A DNA stretch of 64,000 bases from Actinocatenispora sp963805605. GTDB taxonomy: Bacteria; Actinomycetota; Actinomycetes; Mycobacteriales; Micromonosporaceae. The stretch lies in NCBI GenBank assembly GCA_963805605.1, contig CAWDUX010000002.1, positions 2,852,001 through 2,916,000 of the forward strand. The letters are read 5' to 3'. Shown piece by piece: positions 1 to 8,506 of the stretch. The number at the start of each line of letters is the position of its first letter. Position 1 is the first letter of the stretch. The notes below the pieces were generated by a model. The model saw only the letters and a program-made list of their open reading frames with translations, was not told where the DNA came from and did no database searches. The position numbers were made by a program, and so were the translations under genes.

Positions 1-1
1 C

Positions 2-955
2 TTCGTCGCGCTGCTCGCCGTCGCAGGGGCCGCGGGGGCGTCGGTCAACGCGGCCAGTGGCCGGATGGTGATGGGCTGGTTCGACAAGGACGAACGCGGT
101 GTGGCGATGGGGATCCGGCAGACCGCACAGCCCATCGGCGTCGGCATCGCGGCAGCGGTACTGCCCTTACTCGCTGGCGGCTACGGATTCCGCACCGCGC
201 TGCTCGCCCCCGCCGCACTGTGCCTGCTCGCCGCCGTCGTGGTCGGCCTCCTCGCCACCGACCCGCCGCACCCGTCGGACGGCGGACCGCAGGCCGCAAC
301 CGGGTCCCCGTACCGGACTCCCGCGCTGTGGCGACTGCACGGCGCCAGCGCGCTGCTGGTACTGCCGCAGTTCGCCATCTCCGCGTTCGCCCTGGAATAC
401 CTGGTACGCCAGCAGCACTGGACGCCCGTCGGTGCCGGCGCCTTCCTGGCCGTGGCACAGGTCTTTGGGGCGCTGGGACGTGTCGCCACCGGGTACTGGT
501 CGGACCGGGCGGGCAGCCGGCTGCGACCCATGCGTTCCCTCGCTGTGGCCAGCGCCGGGATCATGCTGCTGTTCGCGCTCGGTGACCGGGTCGCCGCACC
601 ACTGGCGGTGCTCGCCATCGCGATCGGCACCATCGTCACCGTCGCGGATAACGGGCTGGGCTTCACCGCGACCGCCGAACTTGCCGGACCAGCCTGGACC
701 GGCCGGGCACTGGGCGCCCAGAACACCGCGCAGAACATCGTGTCCGCGGCGACCCCGCCCGTACTGGGCCTGCTGATCGGCGGTACGAGCTATGCTCTCG
801 CCTTCGCGCTCGCCGCGATCTTCCCGCTGGCGGCCATCTTCCTCACCCCGGTGTCGGCGGAAACCCCGGCGACCGGACCCTCTGCTGCGGGAACCCCGGC
901 GACCGGACCCTCTGCTGCGGGAACCCCGGCGTCGCCCGGACCGTCACACGGCTGA
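2..955 (+). CDS. MFS transporter, C-terminal part (cut by window start)
   Basis: The frame is open from the first bases of the window, so the gene begins upstream and the ATG at 65 is internal. The visible part, about 317 residues, is a chain of hydrophobic helices separated by short loops. The segment GWFDKDERGVAMGIRQTAQP matches the cytoplasmic loop of major facilitator superfamily members of the nitrate/oxalate or drug-export type. It would move a small solute across the inner membrane by ion coupling; the substrate cannot be read. The last 30 residues are a Pro/Thr/Ala repeat tail outside the transporter fold, encoded by a 30-bp tandem repeat. The 3' end overlaps the convergent methyltransferase gene by 12 bp. 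Confidence 0.8.
   Translation, partial: FVALLAVAGAAGASVNAASGRMVMGWFDKDERGVAMGIRQTAQPIGVGIAAAVLPLLAGGYGFRTALLAPAALCLLAAVVVGLLATDPPHPSDGGPQAATGSPYRTPALWRLHGASALLVLPQFAISAFALEYLVRQQHWTPVGAGAFLAVAQVFGALGRVATGYWSDRAGSRLRPMRSLAVASAGIMLLFALGDRVAAPLAVLAIAIGTIVTVADNGLGFTATAELAGPAWTGRALGAQNTAQNIVSAATPPVLGLLIGGTSYALAFALAAIFPLAAIFLTPVSAETPATGPSAAGTPATGPSAAGTPASPGPSHG
861..930 (+). repeat. 30-bp tandem repeat encoding the MFS tail
   Basis: Two copies (861-890 and 891-920) differ only at their first base, and a third starts at 921. Each encodes a TPATGPSAAG-type decapeptide, so the reading frame is kept. Copy number could vary by slippage without a frameshift, but only in a tail that is probably disordered. 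Confidence 0.85.
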
Positions 956-1591
956 AGCTGACCCGTCGGGCTTGCGGGCGGTGAGCCGTTCGATGATGCC
1001 GAGCTTGAAGCGTTCGCGCCGCTCGACCTGTAGGCCCATCGCCCGTACCTGATGCAGCGGCCGGCGGCGGAAATGCTCGCCGGCGGTTCGTACGGTCACC
1101 GCCTCCAGCAGCGCCTGCAGCGCCCGTACCGGCCACGCCGAGGACGCCACATGATCGGCCAACAGCAGCAGCCCGCTCGGCCGCAGCACCCGTACCATCT
1201 CGGCCAGCGCCGCCCGCTCGTCGGAGATCCCGCACAGCGCGAACGTACAGACCACGGTGTCGACACTGTCGTCGGCGAAGGACAGCGCCCGCGCGTCGCC
1301 CTGCCGCAGGTCGGCCGCCAGGCCGAGTTCGTCGGCGCGGCGCCGGGCCAACGCCAGCATCGGCTCGCTCCACTCCACCCCGGTCAGCCGTACGCCGTCG
1401 GGATAGTGCGCGAGGTTGAGACCCGTACCGATCGCGACCTCCAGCACCTCGCCGGTGGCCTGCCCGCACACCCAGGACCGGGTGTCGGCGAAGAACCGGC
1501 GCTCCGCGAACGCCATCTGCCGGTCGTAGGAGCCGGCATGCTCGTCCCAGTACCGGCGTAGCCGCTCGTCCCGCGCTGAGTCCTCCGACAC
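944..1591 (-). CDS. class I SAM-dependent methyltransferase (Methyltransf_11 type)
   Basis: About 215 residues starting at GTG 1591; the open frame continues much further upstream but without family similarity. Motif I is VLEVAIGTGLNLAHYP near residue 48, followed by the acidic end of strand 2 (TGVEWSEPML) and the motif II/III region (LRQGDARALSF, VVCTFALCGI). These are typical of small-molecule or ubiquinone/menaquinone-like methyltransferases. It would transfer a methyl group from S-adenosylmethionine to an unknown acceptor in the cytoplasm. The gene is convergent with the MFS gene and has no operon partner on its strand, so context does not name a substrate. The GTG start is inferred from where the domain begins; no strong ribosome site precedes it. 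Confidence 0.75.
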   Translation of the reverse strand: MSEDSARDERLRRYWDEHAGSYDRQMAFAERRFFADTRSWVCGQATGEVLEVAIGTGLNLAHYPDGVRLTGVEWSEPMLALARRRADELGLAADLRQGDARALSFADDSVDTVVCTFALCGISDERAALAEMVRVLRPSGLLLLADHVASSAWPVRALQALLEAVTVRTAGEHFRRRPLHQVRAMGLQVERRERFKLGIIERLTARKPDGSASAV

Positions 1592-1741
1592 CGCGTCACC
1601 ATAACGCGACCGACCGCACACTGACACAGCACTCGTACCACTCGGTCCCAGGTATGAGCCGCGATACGGCTCCCTGGGGTGACGAGCGGGCAGCATCCTG
1701 CGCCCTAACTTCCGGGCATCGGACGACGATGCGCGGAAGAG

Positions 1742-2782
1742 GTGGGGTCGGTGGTCCGTTCCTGGAGTGCTGCTCTGGTCGCCCTGGCGGTACTGGCCCT
1801 GCCGGCCGCCGCCACGCTGCTGGTGGCGCCGCACGCGGCACCGGCCGTGCCGCCGGTCGGTGCCGCGGCCTGGCGGGCGGCCGGGCTGCCCGACCCGCTG
1901 CGGGCGTCCCCGGCCGTCGTGCGCCGGAGCCTGGCCGCACGCGACGGCCGGCGACTCGTACGGCGCTTCCCCGGGGTGCTGGGTGCCCTGGACGGTGCGC
2001 CGGCAACACTGCGGTACGCGGCGAACCGGCGGCTGATGCGCGCCGCGGGCGCCCCGTACCGCGACTGGGCCGGCAACTTCCTGCTGTTCGATCCGTGCTC
2101 CGGCCGGGTCGCGCAGGTAATCGGTGACCTGCCCGGCGCGCGACGCATCGCGGTCCTTATACCCGGGGTGGACGACCGGCTGTCGAACTTCCAGACCGGG
2201 CTGGGTCATCGGCGCTACCGGGCGCCGGCGGTGCAGGCGGCGGCGCTGTACCGCGCCGTGTCTCCGGGCGCGACCGCGGTGATCGCCTGGCTGGGCTACC
2301 GCACCCCGCGCGGCGTGGGCCGCGACGCCGCCCGCGAGGACCTGGCGCTGGCCGGGGCCGCCGCACTGCACCGGTTCCTCGCCGGCCTGGTCATCGAACG
2401 TCCACATGCGACGATCACGCTGCTGGGGCACAGCTACGGCTCCACCGTGATCGGGCTCGCCGCACACGAACTGCCCCACCAGGTGCATGACATCGCCGTG
2501 TTCGGCAGCCCCGGGATGGGCGTGCAACGCGCCGACCAGTTGCACACCACCGCCCGCGTCTGGGCCGCCGAGTCCGCACGCGACTGGATCGGATGGGTGC
2601 CCGGGGTACGCCTCGGCGGCCTCGGGCACGGCCGCAGACCCGCCGACCCGGCGTTCGGCGCCCGTGCCTTCGACACCTCCGGGGTCCGCGACCACGACCA
2701 CTACCTGTCACCCGGTACCGGCTCGCTGGCGGCGCTGGCCCACATCGTGCTCGGTACCACCGGGACGCAGGCACGGTCATGA
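1742..2782 (+). CDS. secreted or membrane-anchored alpha/beta hydrolase (DUF1023 type)
   Basis: 346 residues from GTG 1742; GTG 1751, three codons on, is an alternative. An N-terminal hydrophobic stretch (LVALAVLALPAAATLLV) looks like a signal peptide or anchor. The nucleophile elbow is GHSYGS near residue 227, and a late HDHY segment could hold the catalytic histidine. This arrangement matches the actinobacterial DUF1023 alpha/beta hydrolase family, for which esterase or lipase-like activity is assumed. The stop overlaps the ATG of the downstream acyltransferase (ATGA), so the two are translationally coupled and may act on the same extracytoplasmic substrate. The substrate is unknown. Confidence 0.75.
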   Translation: MGSVVRSWSAALVALAVLALPAAATLLVAPHAAPAVPPVGAAAWRAAGLPDPLRASPAVVRRSLAARDGRRLVRRFPGVLGALDGAPATLRYAANRRLMRAAGAPYRDWAGNFLLFDPCSGRVAQVIGDLPGARRIAVLIPGVDDRLSNFQTGLGHRRYRAPAVQAAALYRAVSPGATAVIAWLGYRTPRGVGRDAAREDLALAGAAALHRFLAGLVIERPHATITLLGHSYGSTVIGLAAHELPHQVHDIAVFGSPGMGVQRADQLHTTARVWAAESARDWIGWVPGVRLGGLGHGRRPADPAFGARAFDTSGVRDHDHYLSPGTGSLAALAHIVLGTTGTQARS

Positions 2783-4290
2783 CCGCGCTGCTGCGCCGGC
2801 CGGCTGCTGCCCGGGCCGCATGGTCCCAGGGGCTGCGCCGCATCGCCGCGGCGACACCGGCCGGGCGGGACCGCAGCATCGACGCGCTGCGCGCGGTGGC
2901 GATCGTCGGCGTGGTGACCGGGCACTGGCTGGTCAGCGCGATCGTCGCCGACCCGACCGTACCGGGCCGGCTGACCGGCGCGAGCCCGCTGTCCACGCTG
3001 CCGGCGCTGACGCCGGTGAGCTGGCTGCTGCAGACCCTCGGACCGTTCTTCGTCGCCGGCGGGTTCGCCGCCGCCCGCAGCCTCGGTGACCGGCCGCCGG
3101 CCCGCTGGCTCGCCTCACGGCTGCCCCGGCTGCTGCGCCCGGTGCTGGTCCTGGCCGTGGTGTGGATACCGGCGCAGCTGCTGCTGCTCGCCGCGCAGGC
3201 ACCGGCGGCCACCCGGCACACGGTGCTGTCGCTGGTGTCGCATCCGCTGTGGTTCATGGGCGTGTACCTGGCGTTGACCGCGCTCACGCCGCTGCTGCGG
3301 CGGGCCGTACATGCTCTTGGCTGGACGGCGGCGCTGGTGCCGCTGGCCGTGGTCGCCTGCACCGACCTGTACCGCTCGGCCGGCCTGCCGCTCGCCGCGC
3401 AGCTGGCCGCCGTACTGGCCGGCTGGTCGGTGCCGTACCTGCTGGGCATTGCGCTGGCCGAGGGACGGCTCGGCGGTCGGCGGGCCGGCGCCGTACTGCT
3501 GGGTGCGGGCGTGGCGGCCGGCGCGCTGCTGGTCGACGTGGCCGGCTACCCGGCGAGCGCGGTCGGTGTACCCGGCGACGGCTGGTCGAACCTGGACCCG
3601 CCGTCACTGTTCGCGATGGCGCTGGCCGCCGCGCAGCTCGGCGTGTTCCTGCTGGTACGGCCGTGGTTGGCCCGGTTGCTGCGGCGGCGGGCCTGCTGGG
3701 CGCCGGTGGCCGGGCTGAACCTGGTCGCGGTCACGGTGTTCTGCTGGCACCAGTCGGCACTGCTGGTGCTGACCTTCGCCGGAACCCTGGCCGGGCCGCT
3801 GCCGGGGCTGCTGGATCAGCCGTCGTCCCCGGCCTGGGTGCTGTACCGGCTCGCCTGGTTCCCTTTGCTGGCAACGATTCTGGTGATACTCGTGGTCGTG
3901 TTCCGCCGCGCGGAACGGTGGCGCGGTTCAGCCGCGCGGGGACATCGCCGGCAGCAGCTCGGCCAGGCAGGAACGGGACAGCTCGAAGCCACCGTGGACG
4001 GCCAGGTAGCCGGGCGCCAGCCACGGGCGGGCGCGGTGCCCGGCGGTGTCGGGCAGCGGCAGGTACCGGCCGCCGGCCCGGGTGACCAGCAGCCAGCCGG
4101 CCGCCACATCCCACGGGTGGATGCCGGCGGCGTGCGCGACCCCGGCGCCACCGGCGGCGACGTAGGCCAGGGCGAGGGCGGTGGAGCCGAGCCGGCGTAC
4201 CGCACCGAACTCCCGCAGCAGCGTGACATGCCCGGCGTGCGCGGCGGCGGACCGGTCCGGGTCCTGCAGCGCGGCAGCGTCGGGGAATGA
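2779..4290 (+). CDS. membrane acyltransferase (acyltransferase 3 family) with antisense-encoded tail
   Basis: ATG 2779 overlaps the upstream stop. The first ~380 residues form about ten transmembrane helices and begin with the family signature RDRSIDALRAVAIVGVVTGHW, in which the histidine is the expected catalytic residue. Such proteins transfer acyl groups to surface sugars or other extracytoplasmic targets. After the last helix (near 3910) the frame does not stop but runs another ~120 residues over the 3' end of the convergent inositol monophosphatase gene. That tail is polar, Gly/Arg/Gln-rich and has no family match that I recognise. It is either a real extension or the result of a lost stop codon. 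Co-transcribed with the upstream hydrolase. Confidence 0.75.
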   Translation: MTALLRRPAAARAAWSQGLRRIAAATPAGRDRSIDALRAVAIVGVVTGHWLVSAIVADPTVPGRLTGASPLSTLPALTPVSWLLQTLGPFFVAGGFAAARSLGDRPPARWLASRLPRLLRPVLVLAVVWIPAQLLLLAAQAPAATRHTVLSLVSHPLWFMGVYLALTALTPLLRRAVHALGWTAALVPLAVVACTDLYRSAGLPLAAQLAAVLAGWSVPYLLGIALAEGRLGGRRAGAVLLGAGVAAGALLVDVAGYPASAVGVPGDGWSNLDPPSLFAMALAAAQLGVFLLVRPWLARLLRRRACWAPVAGLNLVAVTVFCWHQSALLVLTFAGTLAGPLPGLLDQPSSPAWVLYRLAWFPLLATILVILVVVFRRAERWRGSAARGHRRQQLGQAGTGQLEATVDGQVAGRQPRAGAVPGGVGQRQVPAAGPGDQQPAGRHIPRVDAGGVRDPGATGGDVGQGEGGGAEPAYRTELPQQRDMPGVRGGGPVRVLQRGSVGE

Positions 4291-4764
4291 GCTGTACAGC
4301 ATGCTCTCCGCATCGGTGGCCGGCCCGGTGCTGCGCATCTCCCGACCGTTCTGGTACGCGCCGCGCGGCGAGGCCGAGTAGGCGGTGTCGCGCATGACGT
4401 CGTACACCACGCCCGCGACCATCCGGTCCTCGACGACGGCGCCGATCGACACGGCGAAGTACGGCAGGCCGAGCGCGAAGTTGGCGGTGCCGTCGATCGG
4501 GTCCACGTACCACTCGACGGCGCCGTCGCCGTAGCGGCCGTACTCCTCACCGAGCACGGTGGAGTCGGGGTGCGCGCACAGCAGTCCGTCGCGCAGGATC
4601 TCCTCGGTCTCCCGGTCGTGTCGGGTGACGATGTCGTGGAAGTCGCGCTTGTAGTCCGGTTCCTGGGTTTCGGTGAACGCGGCGCGCAGCGTGTCACCGA
4701 CGCTGCGGGCGGCGTCCACGGCGATGGCCTCCAGGTGCGTACCGAGCTGGTCGATCTCCGTCAT
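3928..4764 (-). CDS. inositol monophosphatase family protein
   Basis: 278 residues with the complete metal-binding set of the family: GEEYG near residue 73, YVDPIDGTANF near 87-97, and the C-terminal HPWDVAAGW segment. These proteins remove phosphate from inositol-1-phosphate or related phospho-sugars (fructose-1,6-bisphosphate, histidinol phosphate, PAP) with Mg2+. The exact substrate cannot be chosen from sequence. The start ATG 4764 overlaps the TGA of the upstream GDPD gene. That pairing suggests recycling of phospholipid head groups such as glycerophosphoinositol, which is an inference. Its 3' third overlaps the convergent acyltransferase frame by 363 bp. Confidence 0.85.
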   Translation of the reverse strand: MTEIDQLGTHLEAIAVDAARSVGDTLRAAFTETQEPDYKRDFHDIVTRHDRETEEILRDGLLCAHPDSTVLGEEYGRYGDGAVEWYVDPIDGTANFALGLPYFAVSIGAVVEDRMVAGVVYDVMRDTAYSASPRGAYQNGREMRSTGPATDAESMLYSSFPDAAALQDPDRSAAAHAGHVTLLREFGAVRRLGSTALALAYVAAGGAGVAHAAGIHPWDVAAGWLLVTRAGGRYLPLPDTAGHRARPWLAPGYLAVHGGFELSRSCLAELLPAMSPRG

Positions 4765-5528
4765 CGGGCCTCTCCCGCCGTCCTGTCCAGTGCCGCTATC
4801 ACGCCGGGGACATCGTTGACGCACAGTGCGTCCACGCCGGCGGCGGTCATCGCCACGGCCTCGTCCGGCGACGGGCACCAGGCCAGCACCTCCAGCCCGG
4901 CGCGGTGCGCGACGTCCACCGCGTACCGGTGGTCGTAGTGGATGGCCGGATCCGGCTGCACCGGGCTGGGCCCGAACGAGTACGTGTGCAGCCCGACGAT
5001 CTGTGCACCGAGCCGGGCCGCGGCGGCGATCGCCGGGCCGATCGGGTACGCGATCCAGGTGACCAGGCACAGCGGCAGCGCCGGTACCGCGGCCCGCAGC
5101 TCCACCAGCGTCGCCGGGTCGAACGAGGTGGCGAACATCCGGCGGCGGTGCAACTCCTTGGCCAGGATCGGGGTCAACAGCGCCGTGGTACCGCGCTCGG
5201 CCGGGATCAGCGCCTCCTCCAGCGGTGTCTTGATGTCGATGTCCAGGCAGATCCGCTCGGGCAGCTCGGCCAGCACGTCGGTGAACCGCAGTACGCCCTG
5301 CGCGCCGAGCTCGGCGGCGGTCTGGTCGATCAGGAACCGGCCGTCCGGGGTCGCCGGATTGTGGTACACCATCAACTCGTCGTCGGCGCAGCGCTGCACG
5401 TCCAGCTCGATCCAGTCGGTGAGCTCGGCGCAGGCGAGGTAGGAGGCCATGGTGTTCTCCTGATGGCCGGCCACCACACCCTTGCCCATGCCCCGGTGAC
5501 CCATTACGGTCGGTGTGCAGTCGAACAT
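4761..5528 (-). CDS. glycerophosphodiester phosphodiesterase
   Basis: About 255 residues from ATG 5528, chosen because the catalytic HRG motif (MGHRGMGKG) follows nine residues later; a longer frame to 5699 has no family match. The remaining family residues are present: QENTMASYL, ELDVQRCADDELMVYHNP and LDIDIKT. The enzyme hydrolyses glycerophosphodiesters to glycerol-3-phosphate and an alcohol. No signal peptide is visible, so it should be cytoplasmic. It is the first gene of a two-gene operon with the inositol monophosphatase (four-base ATGA overlap). Confidence 0.85.
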   Translation of the reverse strand: MFDCTPTVMGHRGMGKGVVAGHQENTMASYLACAELTDWIELDVQRCADDELMVYHNPATPDGRFLIDQTAAELGAQGVLRFTDVLAELPERICLDIDIKTPLEEALIPAERGTTALLTPILAKELHRRRMFATSFDPATLVELRAAVPALPLCLVTWIAYPIGPAIAAAARLGAQIVGLHTYSFGPSPVQPDPAIHYDHRYAVDVAHRAGLEVLAWCPSPDEAVAMTAAGVDALCVNDVPGVIAALDRTAGEAR

Positions 5529-5738
5529 CGAACCCCATCCGGGCCGGCGGTCCCGGTACCGGATGGTGCCGGAGTGCTCGATTCCGCAGGCTACCGCGCT
5601 GCGCGCGTCCGGGTGCCCGGCCCCCTGGGACAGCCGGCGGCGCTCCCGTGGCACCTGCGCTCGGGTGCTGGGGCGTGTGTCGTACAGGGTCCGCAGCAAT
5701 GAGTTCGAACCTGAACTGTGACGAGCCGTTGACCGGGT

Positions 5739-6365
5739 GTGTGGCGTTCTCGGCGATCATGGTCGCGTCATTTCCGAAGACGGTACGGCCTCGACCGCTG
5801 GCGCAACTTCAGGTACCGGAGGGGCAGATGCCATCGGACTGCGCAGGGTCTTTCACGGTGGACCGGTCGGGTCCTTGTCGCACTGTTACTGCCTCTCTCC
5901 TGCGTGGTACTGACTGCATGCACGCCCTCGCCTACGGCCACCGTTGGGCTCACCAAGATCGACGGTCGGCTCACAATGCTCGCCTACTCATGCCGAGATG
6001 AATCGGATGTGATGGCGAACCTGCACTCAGGGAAGGGATCGAAGATCGTGTACCGCCTGCGCGGGCCGCTTCAAGCGGAGAAACTCGCGCAAGTCGACCT
6101 TCGTCATCCTCCGTCCAAGTGGACAGCTGAGGCGAGTTTCCCGGACTTGGGCTCGAACCAGGAGTTCACGCTCGAACTTTCGAGAAGTCCTGTCAGATTT
6201 CTAGGGACGGCCGTGTACTTTCGGCCAGATGATCTGGCCGATCTGGAATTGGTGAGCGTACTCGATAGAATTAATGGCGATGAGCTGAATGAGGAGCAGT
6301 TGTCTTATCTGACTGAGCTGGGACTGGGATTGGGTAACGGAGGCGAACCGCCGACTTGGCAATAA
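5739..6365 (+). CDS. putative lipoprotein of unknown function
   Basis: 208 residues. After an unusually long Arg-rich N-region (~43 residues) comes a hydrophobic segment ending in a lipobox (VVLTAC), so the mature protein would be lipid-anchored at the cysteine near residue 61. GTG 5739 is the only usual start codon in this frame before the lipobox, so the long N-region is either real or the frame is disturbed upstream. The mature part (~150 residues) has no domain that I recognise. The third half of the gene (about 5990-6365) is clearly less GC-rich than its neighbours, hinting at transfer. Alone on its strand here. Confidence 0.6.
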   Translation: MWRSRRSWSRHFRRRYGLDRWRNFRYRRGRCHRTAQGLSRWTGRVLVALLLPLSCVVLTACTPSPTATVGLTKIDGRLTMLAYSCRDESDVMANLHSGKGSKIVYRLRGPLQAEKLAQVDLRHPPSKWTAEASFPDLGSNQEFTLELSRSPVRFLGTAVYFRPDDLADLELVSVLDRINGDELNEEQLSYLTELGLGLGNGGEPPTWQ

Positions 6366-6457
6366 CGCGGTACGCCCAGTTGACCTGGCCATCCGAGCTT
6401 GAGCGTTACGGCGGTGGCGGCCCGCTGGGAAGGTCAGCAGCCCACCACCGGCGTGGC

Positions 6458-6955
6458 TCAGCGTGTGAGAGCCGTGAGAATGCTCCGCACTGGTGGAGCT
6501 GCGCTCGTGGCGGCATTCAGGCGGCTGAGAGTACGTTCCCGTGTCGGGCGGCGCCGGAGTCGGATACGCAAGGATCGTAGGAGTCCGGCTCGTAGTCGCG
6601 TTCGGTTCGTCGGTGGCGGGGCGATAGGCGAGGCGACAGCTGGTCGACGCCGGTCGGCAACGGAGCGGGTGGGCGGCGCGCGATGCGGCTGCGCGGGCCG
6701 TACCGGCGCTGGCTTTCGTGGTGATGGCGGAATACGGTGCCGACCGACAGTGCGATGGCTGCGTGGCCCGGTGCTGGTGTCTGGATGGGCCGGTGCGGCC
6801 TGGGTGGTCAGCCACAGTCCGCTCAGTGGATCACGGCAAGGGAAGGCGCCGTGCAGGCCGGCGTGTACCCACCAGAGATCGCCGTCGATGTTGACGTGAC
6901 GCAGCGGCTCTCGGCACCAGCGGCACGGGACATCGGTGATCAGGGCTGTGGTCAT
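6458..6955 (-). CDS. small protein with N-terminal Cys pair, Arg/Pro-rich tail
   Basis: 165 residues. The first ~40 contain CRWC and a later Cys (FPCRDP) with well-placed aromatics and a His pair, suggesting a small zinc-ribbon-like fold. The remainder is Arg/Pro/Thr-rich low complexity and may not be functional coding sequence. The start overlaps the stop of the 88-residue gene before it (ATGA). Last gene of a three-gene operon divergent from the XRE regulator at 7643. Function unknown. Confidence 0.5.
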   Translation of the reverse strand: MTTALITDVPCRWCREPLRHVNIDGDLWWVHAGLHGAFPCRDPLSGLWLTTQAAPAHPDTSTGPRSHRTVGRHRIPPSPRKPAPVRPAQPHRAPPTRSVADRRRPAVASPIAPPPTNRTRLRAGLLRSLRIRLRRRPTRERTLSRLNAATSAAPPVRSILTALTR

Positions 6956-7218
6956 GGCGTTCCCCGCAGCATCGTCCAGCCCTGTTCGGTGGCTGCCTCG
7001 ATCGCCAGGTAGGGGCCATCGGGACGTAGTACTGCGAACACCGAATGGGAGAGCAGCATGGCGGCTGCGCGGGCGGTGACCACATCAGCGGTGACGGTCT
7101 GGCCAGCCGGGAGACCGAGCCGGACGGTACGGCTCACGGAGTAGATGTCGGCGGTGATCTGCCGGATGGGCGCCTCGGGTTGATCAGCCCAGCGGATGCG
7201 GTAGCGGTTGGTGCTCAC
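6952..7218 (-). CDS. hypothetical protein, 88 residues
   Basis: Starts at GTG 7218 (VSTNRYRIRWADQ); the longer open frame upstream has no sensible ribosome site, while AGGTGA lies just before this GTG, overlapping the preceding stop. The protein alternates hydrophobic and polar residues and ends in a helix-rich half with AARAAAMLLSHS-like character; no family is recognised. It is tightly placed between the 47- and 165-residue genes, which supports translation as part of one operon. Confidence 0.55.
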   Translation of the reverse strand: MSTNRYRIRWADQPEAPIRQITADIYSVSRTVRLGLPAGQTVTADVVTARAAAMLLSHSVFAVLRPDGPYLAIEAATEQGWTMLRGTP

Positions 7219-7223
7219 GGCGG

Positions 7224-7367
7224 TCACCTGCCCTGACCGCGGTGGCGGGCGAGGTGCAGCGCCGCGCCGTAGATCGGGTCGACCGTGGGGTTGGCGCAGG
7301 CGTGACCGGAACGGGTGTGACGCGGCGGCCAGGGCAGCCGTCGGCGGATAGAGTTGCCTCGTCTCAT
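7224..7367 (-). CDS. small basic protein, 47 residues, DP-I-Y motif
   Basis: ATG 7367 has a GGAG ribosome site six bases upstream. The product is very basic (RRGNSIRRRLPWPPRH) and ends in a conserved-looking segment DPIYGAALHLARH. Related segments occur in two other small genes of the window: DPIYGEALALR (26637-27092) and DPYAQALATA (39997-40158). All three lie beside XRE regulators. First gene of the operon continuing to 6458. A structured 5' leader (7398-7431) precedes it. Function unknown. Confidence 0.55.
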   Translation of the reverse strand: MRRGNSIRRRLPWPPRHTRSGHACANPTVDPIYGAALHLARHRGQGR

Positions 7368-7397
7368 CGGTTCTCCAAGTGGCTCGATGGGGCACGG

Positions 7398-7431
7398 GGC
7401 GCGGTGCGGCCGGCAAGCTGAGCACCGCGCC
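7398..7431 (-). promoter_or_regulatory. 5' leader hairpin, candidate cis-regulatory RNA
   Basis: On the minus strand GGCGCGGTGC pairs perfectly with GCACCGCGCC across a 14-nt loop, 31 nt upstream of the 47-residue gene. The following CCCCATCGA and TTGGAG spacing recur in the leader of the small gene at 39997-40158, whose hairpin (40188-40228) has the same stem core. Conservation of both stem and downstream box suggests a common regulatory leader. It could equally be an attenuator or a protein-binding site. Confidence 0.5.
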
Positions 7432-7593
7432 TTCTTCTTTCGCCGCGACAGGCGGCAGCCATCTCCACGCAGCACTGGCTCCCTCCCGCGGGCAAGCGCA
7501 CGGCCTGCACAAACTTGGGGCTGGAAGATCGCGTGTAGTGAGCGTTGAGTGACGACATGGACACTAGACCATGTTCAAGCGTCACGCAATATA

Positions 7594-7615
7594 CGTGGCG
7601 ATAGGTGTCGCCACG
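7594..7615. promoter_or_regulatory. inverted repeat, likely XRE operator
   Basis: CGTGGCGA-N6-TCGCCACG, perfect 8-bp arms, lies 28 bp before the XRE start in the region shared with the divergent small-gene operon. Position and symmetry fit an operator for the adjacent regulator; binding is inferred. Confidence 0.5.
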
Positions 7616-7642
7616 CGTGGGGTCATCTGGCAGACTTCGGGC

Positions 7643-8506
7643 ATGACCACGCGACCGTTCCGCCGTCGACGACTGGGCCGGGAACTGGCGGCATATCGCA
7701 ACGCCAAAGGACTCACCGGTGAGCAGGCGGCGAAGCTGGCGATGATCGCGGCCAGTTCCATTACCCGCATCGAAGGCGGCAAGTTCGCCGCGAAGGTCAG
7801 TACCGTCAAGAACCTACTCGACGTCTACGAGGTGACCGGGCCGAAGAAGGACGCGCTGATCGCGCTTGCACGCGGCGCCGGGGAGGAGATCTTCTGGCAG
7901 TCCTACACCGACGTACTCGCCGACTGGTTCGAGCTCTACATCGACCTGGAGGCCGAGGCTGCCGACATTGCCGTCTACGATGCCCAGTTCATCAACGGTC
8001 TTGCGCAGACCGAGGACTACGCGCGGGCGATGTTCGAGACATGGCGCCCGGACGAGGACCCGGAGTCGCTGCAACGGCGGGTCAAGGTACGCATGGAGCG
8101 ACAGGCACGGGTGCGAGACGGCAAGACGCGCCTGCGGCTGATCCTCGCCGAGTCCGCACTACGCCGGCGCTTCGGCGGGCGCAAGGTCATGGCCGAGCAG
8201 TACCGGCAGCTCGCCACGCTGGCCCAGCACCGCAACGTGTCGGTACAGATCCTGCCCGACAGCGCCCCCGTCGGCGTCCTCGGCTCATTCACCATCCTCG
8301 ACTTCACCGAGGCGGACCTGGACCCCAGCGTCGTCTATCTGGAGCACGAAACCGGCGCCCTGTACGTGGAGAAGGCCGACGAGATCCGCCAGTACGCTCG
8401 GGTGTACGACGGCCTGCGCGCCGCCGCGCGCGACCCGGAAACCACGGTCGAGCAACTCACCCAGCTTGCGGAGGATGAAAGCAATGCCTCAAGACCGCCC
8501 TCATGA
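7643..8506 (+). CDS. XRE-family regulator with DUF5753 domain
   Basis: 287 residues from ATG 7643, chosen because the helix-turn-helix begins ~10 residues later (LGRELAAYRNAKGLTGEQAAKLAMIAASSITRIEGG, given here only as the span 7670-7780). The C-terminal ~190 residues match the DUF5753 domain that is almost always followed by a DUF397 gene in actinomycetes, as here. Such pairs act as local regulators of development or secondary metabolism (for example BldB/WhiJ-like systems). The 3' end overlaps the DUF397 gene by 23 bp, so the two are co-translated. It is divergent from the small-gene operon 6458-7367, which it may control through the operator at 7594. Confidence 0.85.
   Translation: MTTRPFRRRRLGRELAAYRNAKGLTGEQAAKLAMIAASSITRIEGGKFAAKVSTVKNLLDVYEVTGPKKDALIALARGAGEEIFWQSYTDVLADWFELYIDLEAEAADIAVYDAQFINGLAQTEDYARAMFETWRPDEDPESLQRRVKVRMERQARVRDGKTRLRLILAESALRRRFGGRKVMAEQYRQLATLAQHRNVSVQILPDSAPVGVLGSFTILDFTEADLDPSVVYLEHETGALYVEKADEIRQYARVYDGLRAAARDPETTVEQLTQLAEDESNASRPPS

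Noticed and set aside
65..955. ATG 65 as start of the MFS gene
   Set aside because: The frame is open and hydrophobic to the window edge; the N-terminal helices lie upstream.
944..2701. 585-codon minus-strand frame
   Set aside because: Only the last 215 codons are a methyltransferase; the remainder is antisense to the DUF1023 hydrolase.
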